Source: Balanoglossus misakiensis
Taxonomy: Eukaryota > Hemichordata
Assembly: GCA_040954595.2 (NCBI GenBank)
Contig: CM082584.2
Span: 6,448,001-6,512,000, forward strand
Length of the DNA: 64,000 bases
Reading direction: 5' to 3'
In this document: one piece after another, positions 1-13,209 of the stretch
Layout of the letters: the number at the start of each line of letters is the position of its first letter
How positions within the stretch are numbered: the first letter of the stretch is position 1
Translations under genes and position numbers: made by a program
The notes under the pieces: generated by a model
Databases searched by the model: none
What the model was told of the DNA's origin: nothing
The model's input: only the letters and a program-made list of their open reading frames with translations

Positions 1-3000
1 AGAGCTCCAAACATCTGTTCCTGAAAGACGTGTACCCAAATGAAATTTTAGACTCTGATATTAAGGGACTTGGTGACCATTGTTCAGTCCCTAACAACCC
101 TCAATTCAACTTCTGTCTTTAAGTAGGCACTGGAGGATGCAAAATTTCTTGTTAGTTCTGTGTCTTTCACGACTGGAAATTGAAAAAAGCCCTCGCAATT
201 TCATCATGTCATTTTACAAATTGCCATCTCTAGCTGTGGGTTGTTGCCGAAATTTTGTGCGAGTGATATAGGTTTCATGCTGATCGAAAAATGCATGAAA
301 ATTTCATCAAGACTCGCACAAAAGGGACAATCTGCTGCCTAAATTTCACAAAATACGTAAATTTTTCACATGAAAGGGACTCAATTAAAATGATGATTGT
401 CCTCCTAAATCACAGCATTATCTTTTCTGTAGATTGCCTGATATTTTTTTTCCACTTTACCGATCGACTGGCACGGGCTCCGACAGGGGACAACCTCGCA
501 CAATATTTCAGTTGACCCCAGACGTTCCTCGTAAGTGTCGAAATCACCTGGGTACATGTATGTATCTTTGCATGCTGAAATGTATATCGCACAAACAACA
601 GGCTCTGTTTTCTCTGTCAACTTCGTGAGCTCTACCGGTATTTTGAGATATGTACCACTTCAAAGTTTAGAGTCGACACACTGACTCGGTTGCGAGGTTT
701 CCTATGACCATCAAGCCTCCTTTAAGGTGGTACACGCCTCAAAAATAAAACGTCTTAAACTTTTTATCAAATGATGCACATTCACAAGATTACAGGCTAA
801 AAACTGGCCCGCCATGCTAAAAAATACAATTTCATTTCACGATTCCATTTTCATAACTGTCAAAGTTTTACAATAGTACTAGGTTATAAAAAGTTTGAAG
901 TTTTTTTACAGGTCATAAATATGAAAAAAGTTTTATTGTGAACTTTAAAAAAAAAACAATTTATTTCACAGGTATGCATTTCAACTATAGCCCTCTAAGA
1001 GCTGGCCTTCTCAATTGATGGGAAAAACTTGTAAGTGTGAAAGCATGGTGCCAAGTCTGGATTACACTTAATGATGGAAGAATATAGAGTTTATTCTGTG
1101 GTGGCATAGAGGAGGTCTACAGCGGTCAATTGTCTACTTTGATGGAGTTACGCAAACAATATCTCCGCAAGAGTCAATTACCTGTCTTATTTGCCAATGT
1201 GGAGCCATCATCCCCTGCTACCACGGCGATCGCTATGGCAACAGCGATGCTAATCTTCATCAAGTGCATTTTGGCAGTTGCTCACATTTCCCAGAGGTGC
1301 ACTAAAGAAATCTGGAAGAAAGAAAAACGGAAAGAATTTCTTCAGTTTAAGCTGTGAAGAAATTTTTAATCTCATTTCCTGGGAGATACAAGAACATATA
1401 CCGTAATGATGTTTTCAATCTACTTAAATCAGCACTGGGCTTTCTTTTTCCTTTGACGCGTGCAATCTTGATCATAATGCATTCACCAATCAAACGCTAT
1501 CACAAAAATCATACAAACACTTAATCCAATAATGGGTTTACGCCTAACCCCAAACACCTTCTGCTTTTAAGCCTACAAAAATTTCCACCATATTTTCTAC
1601 ACTTTTTTATCCTCACTTGATTTTTATCGCGCAATTAAATCTAGCTCATATCACTTATCCATTATTTGTTGTCTGAGAACTTCTGAACTTCTATTCATAA
1701 CTGTACAAAAAACCTGCAATCATAAACAAGTGCATATACTTTCTCCCATGTAAGACATCTTGCATTGAAAGCTCATGAAAGTCGTACAAGAAATACAGAT
1801 TATCTCACTTCCATTTCACAGACTGAATCAACATCTACCTTTAATTATAAAGTGGAACGTATAATCCAACTAAAGTGAAGATTTCCCAAACTTTATACAT
1901 TTCAAATTTACCGCACAATCTCAGAAGTACTCAAATCCCACAGGTCCTAATCTACGGGTCTTAAACATGAGAAAGGAGAAATTTCCCCAAACCCACACTC
2001 TCTCAGCAGGGCAGACGGGAAAAAAACGCTTAATATCAAGCAGAGCCCTGGATTAAATTCCTCCTGTTTAAAGAAGTCCTCAAATTTACTACCCGGTTGG
2101 AGACCAAGAGGTCAACAGAGGTCAAACAGACCAATTAGAGAAATGCCAGGGGTTGGTCACGTCCCAAGCTTACATGTATATATAGCGACCCTGCTGTTTT
2201 AAAACTGATTCAGGTGTTGGGAAAATGATGTAATTGACTCCCGTAACACTGCGTAATTTCCCATGAGTTGAATGTGTCGATGTCTGGCAGGTATCCGTGT
2301 TGAAGAGGCATGACGTCTCTCCCGGATTAGAGTCATTGCTATTGATATTCCGTGTGGTCAGCACTATATGCAGTTCATCGGCCGTAATCCCTGGGAAGAT
2401 AGTCGCACCAGGCCTGTCGAGTCTGAGGACACTATAACACCTAGCTCAGAAGAAAAGTTTGGCTGTTGTGGGTCAATGCACTTGGCCAGTCATATGTTTT
2501 CACGGGTCTTTTTCAGACCAAAAGGATCATCTCTTTTCTCCCTTCTGTGATCTGTCAGAGTCATGCCGTCCATCACTAACTTTTAAATGTCGTGACTGCA
2601 GGGTTCATCCATATCCAGACAGTGTTGCTTCATTGAATATGTGTCAAAATGTCATTAATCGAAACGCTAACTGTGATTCCTTTCTTTAAAGACAAGCTTG
2701 AAGCCTACTCCCCCCCCCCAAAAAAAAAACAGACCATATTTTGTTCACCAACCTTTAAGTCCTCTCAATCGAGCAGTGAGTTCGGCAGTACTGATATAGC
2801 TTTTACCATATATCTCGCGCACTGAAGAGAAATATCCAGACCACTGCATGTCAACTACAAGATGTTAGGTCTCATGTCCAAGAAACATCAAGCCAAACTG
2901 ACCACAACAGATGTCCCAGACAACTATACGCAGGAAGTACGTGATACAAATCGAACATTGTAATCCTGATTTGCATGTTCTTGCTACAGATTCGTCAAAG

Positions 3001-4339
3001 TTTTGAAACCTAAACCTCTCTCTATCACACTAAGGGATAATGCCAAACAACGGGGGATGCTGCATTGAATTTAGGGTAAAAAGTCAAGGCTGACAAATAT
3101 AAACAAACCCAAAATACTACATCTCATAAGCACCTACTTTATCATGATTTACATACAATTACAAATTTCAGGTCACCTCATCACAGTCAAAACTTGTCTG
3201 CCTCTAACAGCTCAAGAAACGTTCTTCCAAATAAACTGTTGTAAGTTTATTTAGTTTTCTTTTGACCCAAATGAAAATTTACTGTAATCACCCAAGAAAA
3301 TTTGTTATTTTTGCAGAGTGCAAAGGAAAATTACCACTACACTGCTGAATAAAGTTCACTATGAATACACATGTATGTGCACATTGTTTTTCTTTCCCAA
3401 ATACACATGCACACTCACTGGCAATCCTATTTGCAGATAGTCTAGTATCTAGCTGTAATTTGTAACTTAGTTTTGGACGCAAAGCTGACAAAATACGGCT
3501 AGATACTAGACTAATTTGCAGAGAAAAGTGAAAAATTCCCTCCGACTTTCACCAGTGGGAGCTGGATACCTGATAGCCATACCTCACCCCTGAACAGCTA
3601 CAGAAATAATTCGCTCCGATTACAAATTTCCCTTCTGCAACTCAGCTGCCCAGTGGTGAGTGAACGACAGCGTAAACATATCTTGCAAAGCGATCAGCGT
3701 GCGACTGTGTTGTCATTGCTGCAGGAGGTGTTGATATTCACACAGCCTATTTAAAACCACGTGAGGTACGTAACCCCGGAATGACAATATGCTTTGACCA
3801 AACCGACTGCAACTCAATCGCAGTAACAGAATGGAATGAAATGTCGCACACAGGCTATTAGAAAATGTACACCAAAGAAGTCACACATAAAAATAAACGT
3901 GGTATACCATGAGCACGTACAAGAGAATACACATCTGTGGCTGCTGTATACGCACATGCTTTTGTTTTTTGAATTACAGTGCCTCTAAATATTTGGGTTT
4001 CGCCTATTGCCTTGCTACATGCATACTTTTTCGTGTCACAGTAAAGTTAGAGCAGGTACAAAAAGTTGTACAATGAATAATTCGATTTACCAAGTCAACA
4101 TTGACTGTAGATACAGTACAGAAGCAACTCAAACTTGTTACGATGTCAGTAACTGGAGTAAGCAATTACACATCCTTGTCAGACGGTTAAATTGAATATA
4201 AACCCACTCTTTCACATTCCTTACATGATGAATTTAGACTCAGAGTTCAATGTGACCTACTCAGCAACTTCATCCAATAACGCCCAAAGCACAAAAATAA
4301 CACTGCTACATTGCCTAACAGTGCACCAACCACTGTTAG
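1..4339. other. No gene seen (outer left flank)
   Basis: Only short frames without splice or family support. It includes the DR4 site and the A/C-run near 2710. The left arm may continue through here, but I could not align it to the far right end. Confidence 0.5.
2109..2124 (+). promoter_or_regulatory. DR4 nuclear-receptor half-site pair
   Basis: AGGTCA-ACAG-AGGTCA is an exact DR4, the spacing preferred by thyroid and LXR type receptors. A single site with no conservation data. Confidence 0.25.
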
Positions 4340-4346
4340 GCAATGT
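4308..4346. repeat. Perfect hairpin, 16-bp stem and 7-nt loop
   Basis: ACATTGCCTAACAGTG and its exact reverse complement flank CACCAAC. The partner arm near 63180 aligns on each side but lacks the hairpin. Confidence 0.8.
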
Positions 4347-5057
4347 TAATGTTTAATTTCATAACTATAATGATCACTTTTCATATCAAATTCACCATTT
4401 ACAACCTGTTACATAAATCAAGCTTCAACTGACACGCTCTTCAACCAAATTTATCTCTTGTAAACTAAAGACTCAGTTTGAGTGCTGAAAAAACAGGGCG
4501 CCATACAGCAGAATACAAACATCCATTGACCTTGAGCTATTTGATACCAATGTATACATTGTGTTATTTTCCTCTAGTGTGGCAATTTATGACACTTTTT
4601 CGACCAATCAATGAGCAGAAAGTGACATCAAGTGTGTGAGATCACATGACACCTTTGCGACCAATCCTTGCTTACCTTCAAGTATCTTTAAAAAGTCACA
4701 TGAAACCTTTGGTATCAGTCACAAACAGCCTATTGCAATGAACTTGAATCAGTGCAAGTTGCCCTGCCCTTGGCTGATATGATATCTAAAAATAATATTT
4801 TCATTTAAAAATAAAACAAACAATGGTAGCTACTGTGCGTTGTATTTGACACACATACTGGTCATAAGCAGTGCACCTCTTTGACATCGAGTAAAATGTG
4901 AGTTGGTATGCCATCAAATCCTCCTAAAGAATCACTCACTCTCAACTGCAACACTAGCTGGTATGCACTTGAACTTCACAGTTCAAACACAGTACTCTCT
5001 TGGGAAGTTTGTTTTCTCTCAACTGGGGGACATGATTGCCATACCTTCCAAATGTCT

Positions 5058-5190
5058 GTGCCATGTTGATTGACTGGTCAAGTATTTCAGTCACGTCGCA
5101 TACCTCTAAGCCTCGGGACACAAATCACCGAATTCCCCCTGCAGACAGTTTTGACAGGTTACGCGCACTCTCCGCTCTTGTTTAACAGCC
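5058..5190 (-). other. 133-bp near-identical non-coding block, left copy
   Basis: The reverse complement matches 62451-62583 with a single mismatch over 133 bp and no indels. Sequence a few hundred bases away is far more diverged, so this points to constraint or local gene conversion. It overlaps the downstream part of a 36-codon frame that is also open in the partner copy, but identity continues about 50 bp past the stop, which favours a conserved non-coding element. Confidence 0.8.
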
Positions 5191-5216
5191 ACGACCGGCT
5201 GTAAAAACGCGGCCAT
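5106..5216 (-). CDS. Candidate 36-residue small ORF, left copy (speculative)
   Basis: An ATG in a good context (ACGAAATGG) opens a 36-codon frame containing CQNC and a further Cys near the end (GDLCPEA). The right-arm copy has the same start, stop and length. A 1-nt indel lies just upstream of the ATG and none inside. Against coding: the last 28 codons have no synonymous change, the few differences near the start are mostly non-synonymous, and identity runs on past the stop. It could equally be an accident of a conserved non-coding element. The opposite strand also has a 37-codon frame here. Confidence 0.2.
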   Translation of the reverse strand: MAAFLQPVVAVKQERRVRVTCQNCLQGEFGDLCPEA

Positions 5217-5275
5217 TTCGTTGAAACCCTTGTCTCTTGAATAAGAGTTATGACGTCGTGATTTTCGTCAGATGC

Positions 5276-5288
5276 TGACCTCTGACCT
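5276..5288 (-). promoter_or_regulatory. Perfect DR1 nuclear-receptor element, left arm
   Basis: The minus strand reads AGGTCA-G-AGGTCA, the DR1 arrangement bound by RXR, HNF4 and COUP-TF type receptors. It is retained unchanged in the partner island at 62354-62366, 60-170 bp from the 133-bp block. Confidence 0.5.
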
Positions 5289-7859
5289 GACCAGTACAGG
5301 GCACCCCTCCTATGAAACTCCAAAACTAAACTTGTCGGCAAACTTTTTGACATCTATCAATCGCGTACTTCACAAGTGTTGAAGTTCGCCATGCAATTTA
5401 ACTGTACACGGAACACTTTCACACCATAATAAACAGAGCTGAACTATTTCAGAATTAACACACTGGTATTTTTTTATTCTGCCTTAACTGTGGACACAAC
5501 ATTTGTGATCATTTTATCTTGTTTGACCTAGATTTATACGATTACTGACATGTCTTTTGAGTGGGACCGGAAACAAACACCTATCCACATGCAAATGAGC
5601 AGCTCATACTGAGGACAATCCTCATCTGGTCTCTTAATTCTCTGACAGGCGTTTGACTTCTTCAAACATTGTACATCATGAGACCAACTTTAGACTAAGC
5701 CACTGGACTATGATGCCCTAGTCCAATGCATGTCTTGGCTATGACAAATGTTTCTGAATAAGTATAATTGCCTGGTGGTATGATAATGATATCCAACTGA
5801 CAATAGTATACAATATAGTGAGTAAATGAAATCAGTGGAAACACATTTGAGAAATATTTTAGAAATATCTCTAGACATGAAATATTACAACAAAATGCTT
5901 ACTACCGGTAGGTGGACTATAACCATAATACCGGTTATGTATTGGATGATACAAATTGATATGTGTACATCACAACCTTTAACAAAGTTTGAATTTAATC
6001 AGTTGGGCTATTAAAGTCTGTCAAATAGTTCCAGTTTCGTCTATAGGAACTAAAAATGAGTATATAACGAGAGACAACCCTACCTAGTTGTTTCTACGGT
6101 TACATCGCTCCCTCCAACTGTCAGACTCAAAAGAAGACGATACGCGGGAGACAAGTACGAACTGCAAGATAAAAGGTTCAGGATATTGCCGCTTAGTTCA
6201 TGCGTAGCTGGGAAAAGCTCGGCGTGTCTTTCATTAAACCCAGCATGAAAAGAAGAATCTAAAGGTTGTTTGATGAACTGTCTGTGTCGCAGAATTAAAA
6301 TCCCTGCGACAGAAACGGCCAGCGTTTCATTCAATTCGCTGACGCGAATCCCGAAACTTCAAAATGTGGAATAATTACTACAAACAACGTAAGTGCCGAC
6401 ATAACGTCACCGCAGTAGACACCGAACGCACTGCGCAGCGTCTGCAGAGAAAGGTTATCGTCCAAATTATCTCCCGAATGAGAATATTACGAGACATCGT
6501 TCAAACTACAATCTATATACCAGCGATGACAGAAATTTGTCACCGTGGTAACTGACTGATGCTGCTCCGGCAGATAACCATATGAGTGACGCGCAAAGAT
6601 ATGGGAAACGCCCGATAATTGATGTATAAAACTTTTGGAGTATGGCGGGGAAATATTGTTTCCATGGCAACTTGTAATGTGGCTATCACTTCACTGGTAA
6701 ACTCCCCCCATGGTGATCATTACTTCAATCCTCATTACGGAAAAAATAGCCGTCTGTGCCACAATCTGCCAAGGCAGGAAATCTACCAATAGGAGGAAAC
6801 CGACACGAATCCCACAAGCTGGATTAATATTTTCTGTCAGTTAAATTTCAAAGATATGGAAACAGCTGTCAATCATAATTCCAGCCCAATATTTTTTTTT
6901 TATTGAAATGTCACTCACTGACATGGGCAAGAACACTACTGTATATCTGAACACAAAAGAGTGAATAACTTGTGGTATGTGGGTGAGCTGTAACCCCTCA
7001 CCCCTATTTTTGAAGTGGATGTGACCTACCGTACTACTGAAAGCAACGGGGATGGTCCAAATTGTTGAAATGAAGGGTGAAATGTCAGTAGACTCTCTCC
7101 GAAAGTTCAACTCAATAGTTTTTATATAACATGTCCTGTTTACGAGAATTTTCACCGATTATGTGCACAAAGGGAATTCTTCCACAGATGTGCATCCGAA
7201 AAATCCATTCCTGGAAACGTACACTATTATTAATCTTTCTTTTTTTGGAGGGGGGGGGGGATCAAAGACCCACACTCGGAATACATACTTTATTATAAAC
7301 TTCGCAACTTGATTGGCCAAATTCACTTTACTTCATGGCCAAATTCACGTACAGCTATTTAACCATATTAATTTGACAATCAGCACTTCAAAGAAACGTC
7401 CAAGTCAACAGCAGTATAACAATGCAGCACATATCCCATTAACCGACCACAGCGAGAACAAGCTGCCTAAACCATTCATATCCAAACAGATATATCAAGC
7501 TAATTATTGTTGAATTATAAGCACGTAGCAAAAAAAAAGCTCGACGCTCCACTCTTTACGTACTGCATGTGGCGAGTTTCAAACCAACATCTCTGATCAA
7601 ATTGCTCCCTATTACCCTTCCTAATAACATCACCGCTGTACAATTCACACAACAGTTTCCCGCAGCTGGGGAGACGGTGAAATTTAACCACGTCTCTGTG
7701 CTCTGAGCGCTACTTTTGAACAAACGGCCACCAAATTGGCTCCTGGGAGGTTCACCACGGTTCAATTCCAATTTGACACTGTTTGCGTTATTCAAGTTCT
7801 TTCCTCTTTCCAGCTTGCTGAGATACATTTCAACGCAGTTTACACTCTCTGCATGAGTA

Positions 7860-8219
7860 TTAAAGGGACAAAGTCTCTCTCTCTCGCTGCCCTTTTTTTC
7901 ATTAATTATATTTGATAAGAGACAACGTTTGTTATTCTGCATGTGGATATATAGTGAATGAACGTTCAACCACACACAACTTACATCCATCCCTCTTATA
8001 GACAGGAGAGTGAAAAAACTCGCCAAAATGAATAATCGTTCTTTACCATTTATTCATTTTGGGCGAGTTTTTACTCTCATATCATACAAGTGGGATGGAA
8101 GTTTTGTGTGGTTGATCATTGATTCACTATATATCCACATGTACATTAACATAAACAGTGTCTTGTATCAAACATAATTAATGGAAAAGGCCAGCGAGAG
8201 AGAGACTTTGTCCCTTTAA
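7860..8219. mobile_element. MITE-A, full copy, 360 bp, TTAA-flanked
   Basis: A long imperfect palindrome begins TTAAAGGGACAAAGTCTCTC and ends in its reverse complement, with TTAA at each end and inner arms around AAAACTCGCCAAAATGAATA. It encodes nothing. It is about 95% identical to 54068-54423. It interrupts the left arm and is absent from the matching right-arm site. Confidence 0.88.
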
Positions 8220-10589
8220 CCACAGACCTGCCACTTAAAACAAATGTGACTTCGAAAATTGTCGATTCATAACAATTAATATTTCAAGACAATTGAATGG
8301 TATACAGCAATGAACTGTTGACATCTGAGGGAAATACTGATGGCCTGACAAATAAGCTTGTTTAATTGTCTCAAATCTCACTTGTCAGTTAAATTGAAAG
8401 ACGGGCCCAGTGGCTGTGTGGTTTAACTCCTGCACAAATATGACAGTTTGTCAATGCACGGACAAATACAGGTGACACTCTGACATATCAGCTGCTCATC
8501 CTTGCAAAAAAAAGACAAACAATTTTCCAGGGTTGGATCAGGAACTGTCAATGGATGGCAAACGTTTCTGTTTCTGCCACACCGCGTTATAATTGCGATT
8601 TATGTAAAATATTTATAAGACGTGTGGAACCGTCCAAGCAGAATGGAGATACACAGTCACGGAATGCCCGAATCCTGTGCATTTAAAAGTGACAGGAAGG
8701 TAGGTCTATTAAGTAAGTGACAATTCACCAAAGCTGACAGTCGCATGGTTAATTGAGCAAATCCTAAGCTAGCTAAGAATGACGGAATGTCTGGGACTCT
8801 GGTTGCTTAATTCTCACAACGCACACACACAGAAAACCATTGGTGGGACTGGCTCGACTATCTAGCTTAACATTCTGTACCAGTCATTCTGATTTTATAA
8901 GGGCGTACTTGGAAGTTGAAGCCCTAAGAGCAAGCTGCGCAAGCGAGATGAAATGTTACCTGGCTTTGAAACGCATCACCATTAGTACACAAACCACAAC
9001 TCTATGCATTGTTCACATTATATATACCAGTATGTATCTGTCTAGGACCTAGACCTATACATATCTCCACGGCGAAATATCCCATCCAGGGTATGCTGAC
9101 ACTGACACACTGGAAGTTGGTGCCTGACTCAGGGCTGGCATTATTAACATAATTTCCAAGAAGATAATGAAAATCAATGATCATAATTTCCAAGAATGTA
9201 ATGAAAATCAACAACAGTCTGAGGGAACTGGTTGATTGGTAATTTTGAATGAATAACAGAACACTTCTCTAATGAAGTCCAAATTAATGTGTTTCTAGGT
9301 AAAAATGTTCTCTTAATATTTAATGATAATGAGCTCCCAGCAGAATCGCTGTTAAAGTTCACAACTCTACAGACGCCAGATCACACTAAACACTTGTCCA
9401 AACTACTGGTGCAGATTTGTAAACCATTTCACATTCCAAGTCTAGAAAATTAACTAGATGTAATTCTCAGTACATTAGAAGTGTAAACACTGACATCAAA
9501 TGCAATCAACTCGCGAAACCTCCAGGAATTTTATCAAACTGAAACTGCAAACAATCCTGTGAAGGGTCCCCACTCAGCAAAATGCTACAAAATATACTAA
9601 TTAACAAGTCTCCATTCCAATTCATTTCTAATAAATAAACATTCAGTTTGTTCTCTCAAACCGAATGATGAAACTTTCCAATCTACAAAACCCTGCTTAT
9701 TAAATTTACACTAAACATGGCTTCATAGCACAAATTAATGAAGGATAATTTAATAAGACCTGAGGCGGGCTGTTATATTGTGAAATCCATTCCGAGAGTT
9801 GGTTTCCGTTTGGCTGTTCAGATATATAGTACGTCTGCATCAGGGCCATGTGTAACTGAGTCTTTAGCAAATGATGTACCACACACACAGACATCAATAA
9901 AGCCTCGATCAATTTACTTTTGCTCACATCTTTCATCAATCTACTGTGATTATTGCATCTGCATACACCCAGAAATTGAGTCCAACAGTGACTGCCCTAC
10001 AAGACTGTGTATCTTCACTTCTGTCAAAGTCATGACAGACCACTATCACTGTGCTTGACTTATAATCATGTTTTCACAATCTTCGTGCAGGCCAGAACCT
10101 AACACTGGAAGCTAAGCTGTACACATTATTGTCTTCCTGTCAACTAACCTGCTCGTGAATCAATTAACTCACCTGTAGTTCGTTCGTTCTATCCATCAAT
10201 CCACCCACCTGTCTATCATATCTTCAAAAACTCTAATCTTTCTAATCTAATCAGCGCAGTGACATAATCCCTGCCTCAACAAACACAACTTGTTAATCCA
10301 TCTACTCCAGAATTTCACTCCTCATCAACACTTTTATCGACCTACTCATCTTTCCCGCCATACATGAATCGTTAAATCTGCCAAGACCTGTCACATTTGA
10401 CACCAAGAGTATCACTGTCGTATTCAGTGCAACCCTGCAACAGGTACAATGTATTGCAATAGACTCTAGCCCACCAGTCGCTTGGCGATTAATGCTGCCA
10501 ACTGATCCCATAAGCCACCAGTTCTAAATTAAAGCGAGCTAAAACACATTTTTACTCTTTTCAGATCCAATTATACTGACATGTCTGAC

Positions 10590-10900
10590 GACCAACAACC
10601 ACTCCTGATCACAGAGTTTCCATGACAACTTGTGCAGATGGATGACCAAATCCGATCATTGCCTGTTCTTGGTCAAATGGCTGAAAATGACTTGACAAGC
10701 GGATAAACAACCTTTTTAGGTTTCCTTCCCAATCACAGGAAGTCAGCATGACTGATGTCTCAACAAGGTGTTTTTTTTCCACCTGGATTAAACTAAGAAG
10801 AGCCTCGGTCGGTCGCATGAATAACAAAACTCTGGGGATCATTATTCCACAACACTCATCAGTGCACACACAACTTCACAGTGATAGTGCAACACAAGAC
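10590..10900 (-). other. Conserved non-coding island, left copy
   Basis: About 93-95% identical by eye to the reverse complement of 57090-57400. A 33-codon stretch (HLVETSVMLTSC...) is open in both copies with only synonymous differences. However, an A-run length difference before it and a 2-nt indel after it break the frame, while nucleotide conservation continues on both sides. A non-coding element fits best. Confidence 0.7.
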
Positions 10901-13209
10901 AAGCAGCCTTGATGATAGCCAGCGCAAAGATGTCTGCCGACAATTAGGAATTCTATGTGTTAATCCCACGTAACACACAATACACAGCTGATTGCATTAC
11001 CATGGCTCCACTATTAAAAACTAGCGCTCTTCAAACTCGGATAAAAGCCGGCACACCACAAGCTTTCCTGGTGTTTTCACAGGAATACAGGGAAAGAGCT
11101 AAACTTAAAATACCTTGCCTTTTTACCAACTAAATTTAGTGGGAGTTTTGAAAGCTCAAAACTAGCCATATCTCCTGCTCACGATTTCTTATTACAACGT
11201 ACATGTACCTCACAGAGTATTTTATCCACTTCAAAATGATGGTTTTTGCTTTGATGCTTACAAAATTAGAAATTTCTTAATATTAGCAAAAACTGCCAGT
11301 TGACCAAAAGTGCAGTCTTTAAAAAAAAACACGATCTGGGATTGGTCCCAGACTGCCCTTTTGGTAGAATTGGGAGTCCAAGTTTGCGGTCCCAGATCGA
11401 TTAGGTTCTTGGAACTCGTAGATTATAATCTCCCAATGGTACTCAAATTCAAAATGGGGGCCATAAAACACCACACCCAGATTCTCGTTAACATTCCAGA
11501 CTTTGATTTATATTTCAATTGAAGCAATTTTCTCTCTTGAATATTTCACACCACTTGCAACCTGACCAGTTACATGTTTTATGGCCCTGGAGCATTTGCT
11601 AAATGCAATTGAACACTTGAAAATGCTACTTAGTTAAGACATTAAGTGCAATTATCTCCCTCTTCAGATGAAATTATTTGATCAAGAACCAATTGAAGGT
11701 GACCTTTCAAACAATTAAAATGCGCTATAATTTTAACAGCCTTGCAGTTCAAGAAAAGCAATAAACGTTTGTAATTTTCACCGTGCTGAAGCTACACTCC
11801 GAAATGGAAATAAACTGCAAAATGATCTCAGACATTGTCGTTCATATAAGGTACACTTGGTGTTTCTACCAAAAACAGGCACTATAGACTAGTCAAATGC
11901 TTTTTATTGGACAAAAGATTATTAATCTGTCAATATAACTGAATATGCAAAGAGTATATGCAAACAGATTGTACATAAAGAGCACAGCAAACAGCACACT
12001 ATTTTACAAATTCCACCATTTCTGTATACCTGGATTTCATGACAGAAAAACACTCTTTGGTTTGATATACTGTCTCATAAAAATCAGGATATTCAAAGCC
12101 TTTGATAGCGGCACTTAAAAACTCAATTGATAATATATTAGCACTTAAAACACAATTTAATTATCAGATCTCTCTGACAGGAAATTTGAGTACTTGATAA
12201 GCTTCTCAGTGCAGAATGAAAATCAGGCAAAGTGTTAGCGGGACAAACATCCTAACTAACTCTTTACCTTATTTCTATAAATTACCTTATTTCAATAAAA
12301 TATGCAACTCAAACAAAAGTTCAAAAACTCAGCTTCACGAATATGTATGGGTGGTTTATAGGGGTTTTAACGTTGTCCTTGATGAGAAATAGGCCTCTGA
12401 AAAAGTCTTGACGGTTTCGTGCAATGCCACCTTAAAGCTATCCCGAGTAGAACAAGGAACCGGGAGTTGATACATGAAAGAGACATACGAAATAGCCAAA
12501 AGTTAGAATTACTGGCCCAGGGCTTTAACATAGTGGCCCTTTAATACTCATGTGTGAACAAAAGGCTGAGAGGTACAATGTACAACTACATGTATTCTCG
12601 TTTAGAAAATCAACAAAATAAATGCATTCCCTATGTAAAATTTCAAAGCGTACAACTAAAACTTAAGATTTGAGATACAAAATTTACAAATTTTTTATGG
12701 AATTCACTGAATTTCTGGAGATTGGGAACATCCATCCTTGTTTGACAAAAACTGATATTCTGCAAAGAACTCAGCATGATTCAGAGGGCAAGCATTTAGC
12801 CCGAAGCTTTACCCCCTCGCCCAAGTCATTCAACGTTAACAGGGAGTAGACAAGAAAGTTGTTCAACACTTTACTGAAGTTTACGTAGCTGGGCATTTTG
12901 TACGTTTTTATCTTTTGTACGGCGAGTTTTGTCCCGATCAAAGCTTCGGGGAACTGCTGTATTGAAATGAATTCAATATACGGCTGATATTATGCTAGTG
13001 GGAACAGCAGCTCTCACAGTCTATCTCTTCCATTATCTATTTTGTTAAGTCCCGGTGCGTAGGCAAGTGAGACATTTATACAATTCTGAGATAACGTCCA
13101 TTGAAATTCAGATATTGGGCCGCGACAGCTGCTCTGAATCGTACCGCTTTCCATTAAGGCCAACGCGATCTCCCTTTTTCCAAAACTACAAATTCCTTGT
13201 CAGTATCAC

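Noticed and set aside
3430-3460. miR-9-like string TATCTAGCTGTA
   Set aside because: The 5' seed region does not match and no precursor hairpin is apparent.
7556-8026. 156-codon open frame on the minus strand
   Set aside because: It spans the junction of MITE-A and an arm island. The right-arm homologue (61114-61380) reads on the opposite strand, as expected for the inverted arm, but with frame and residue changes.
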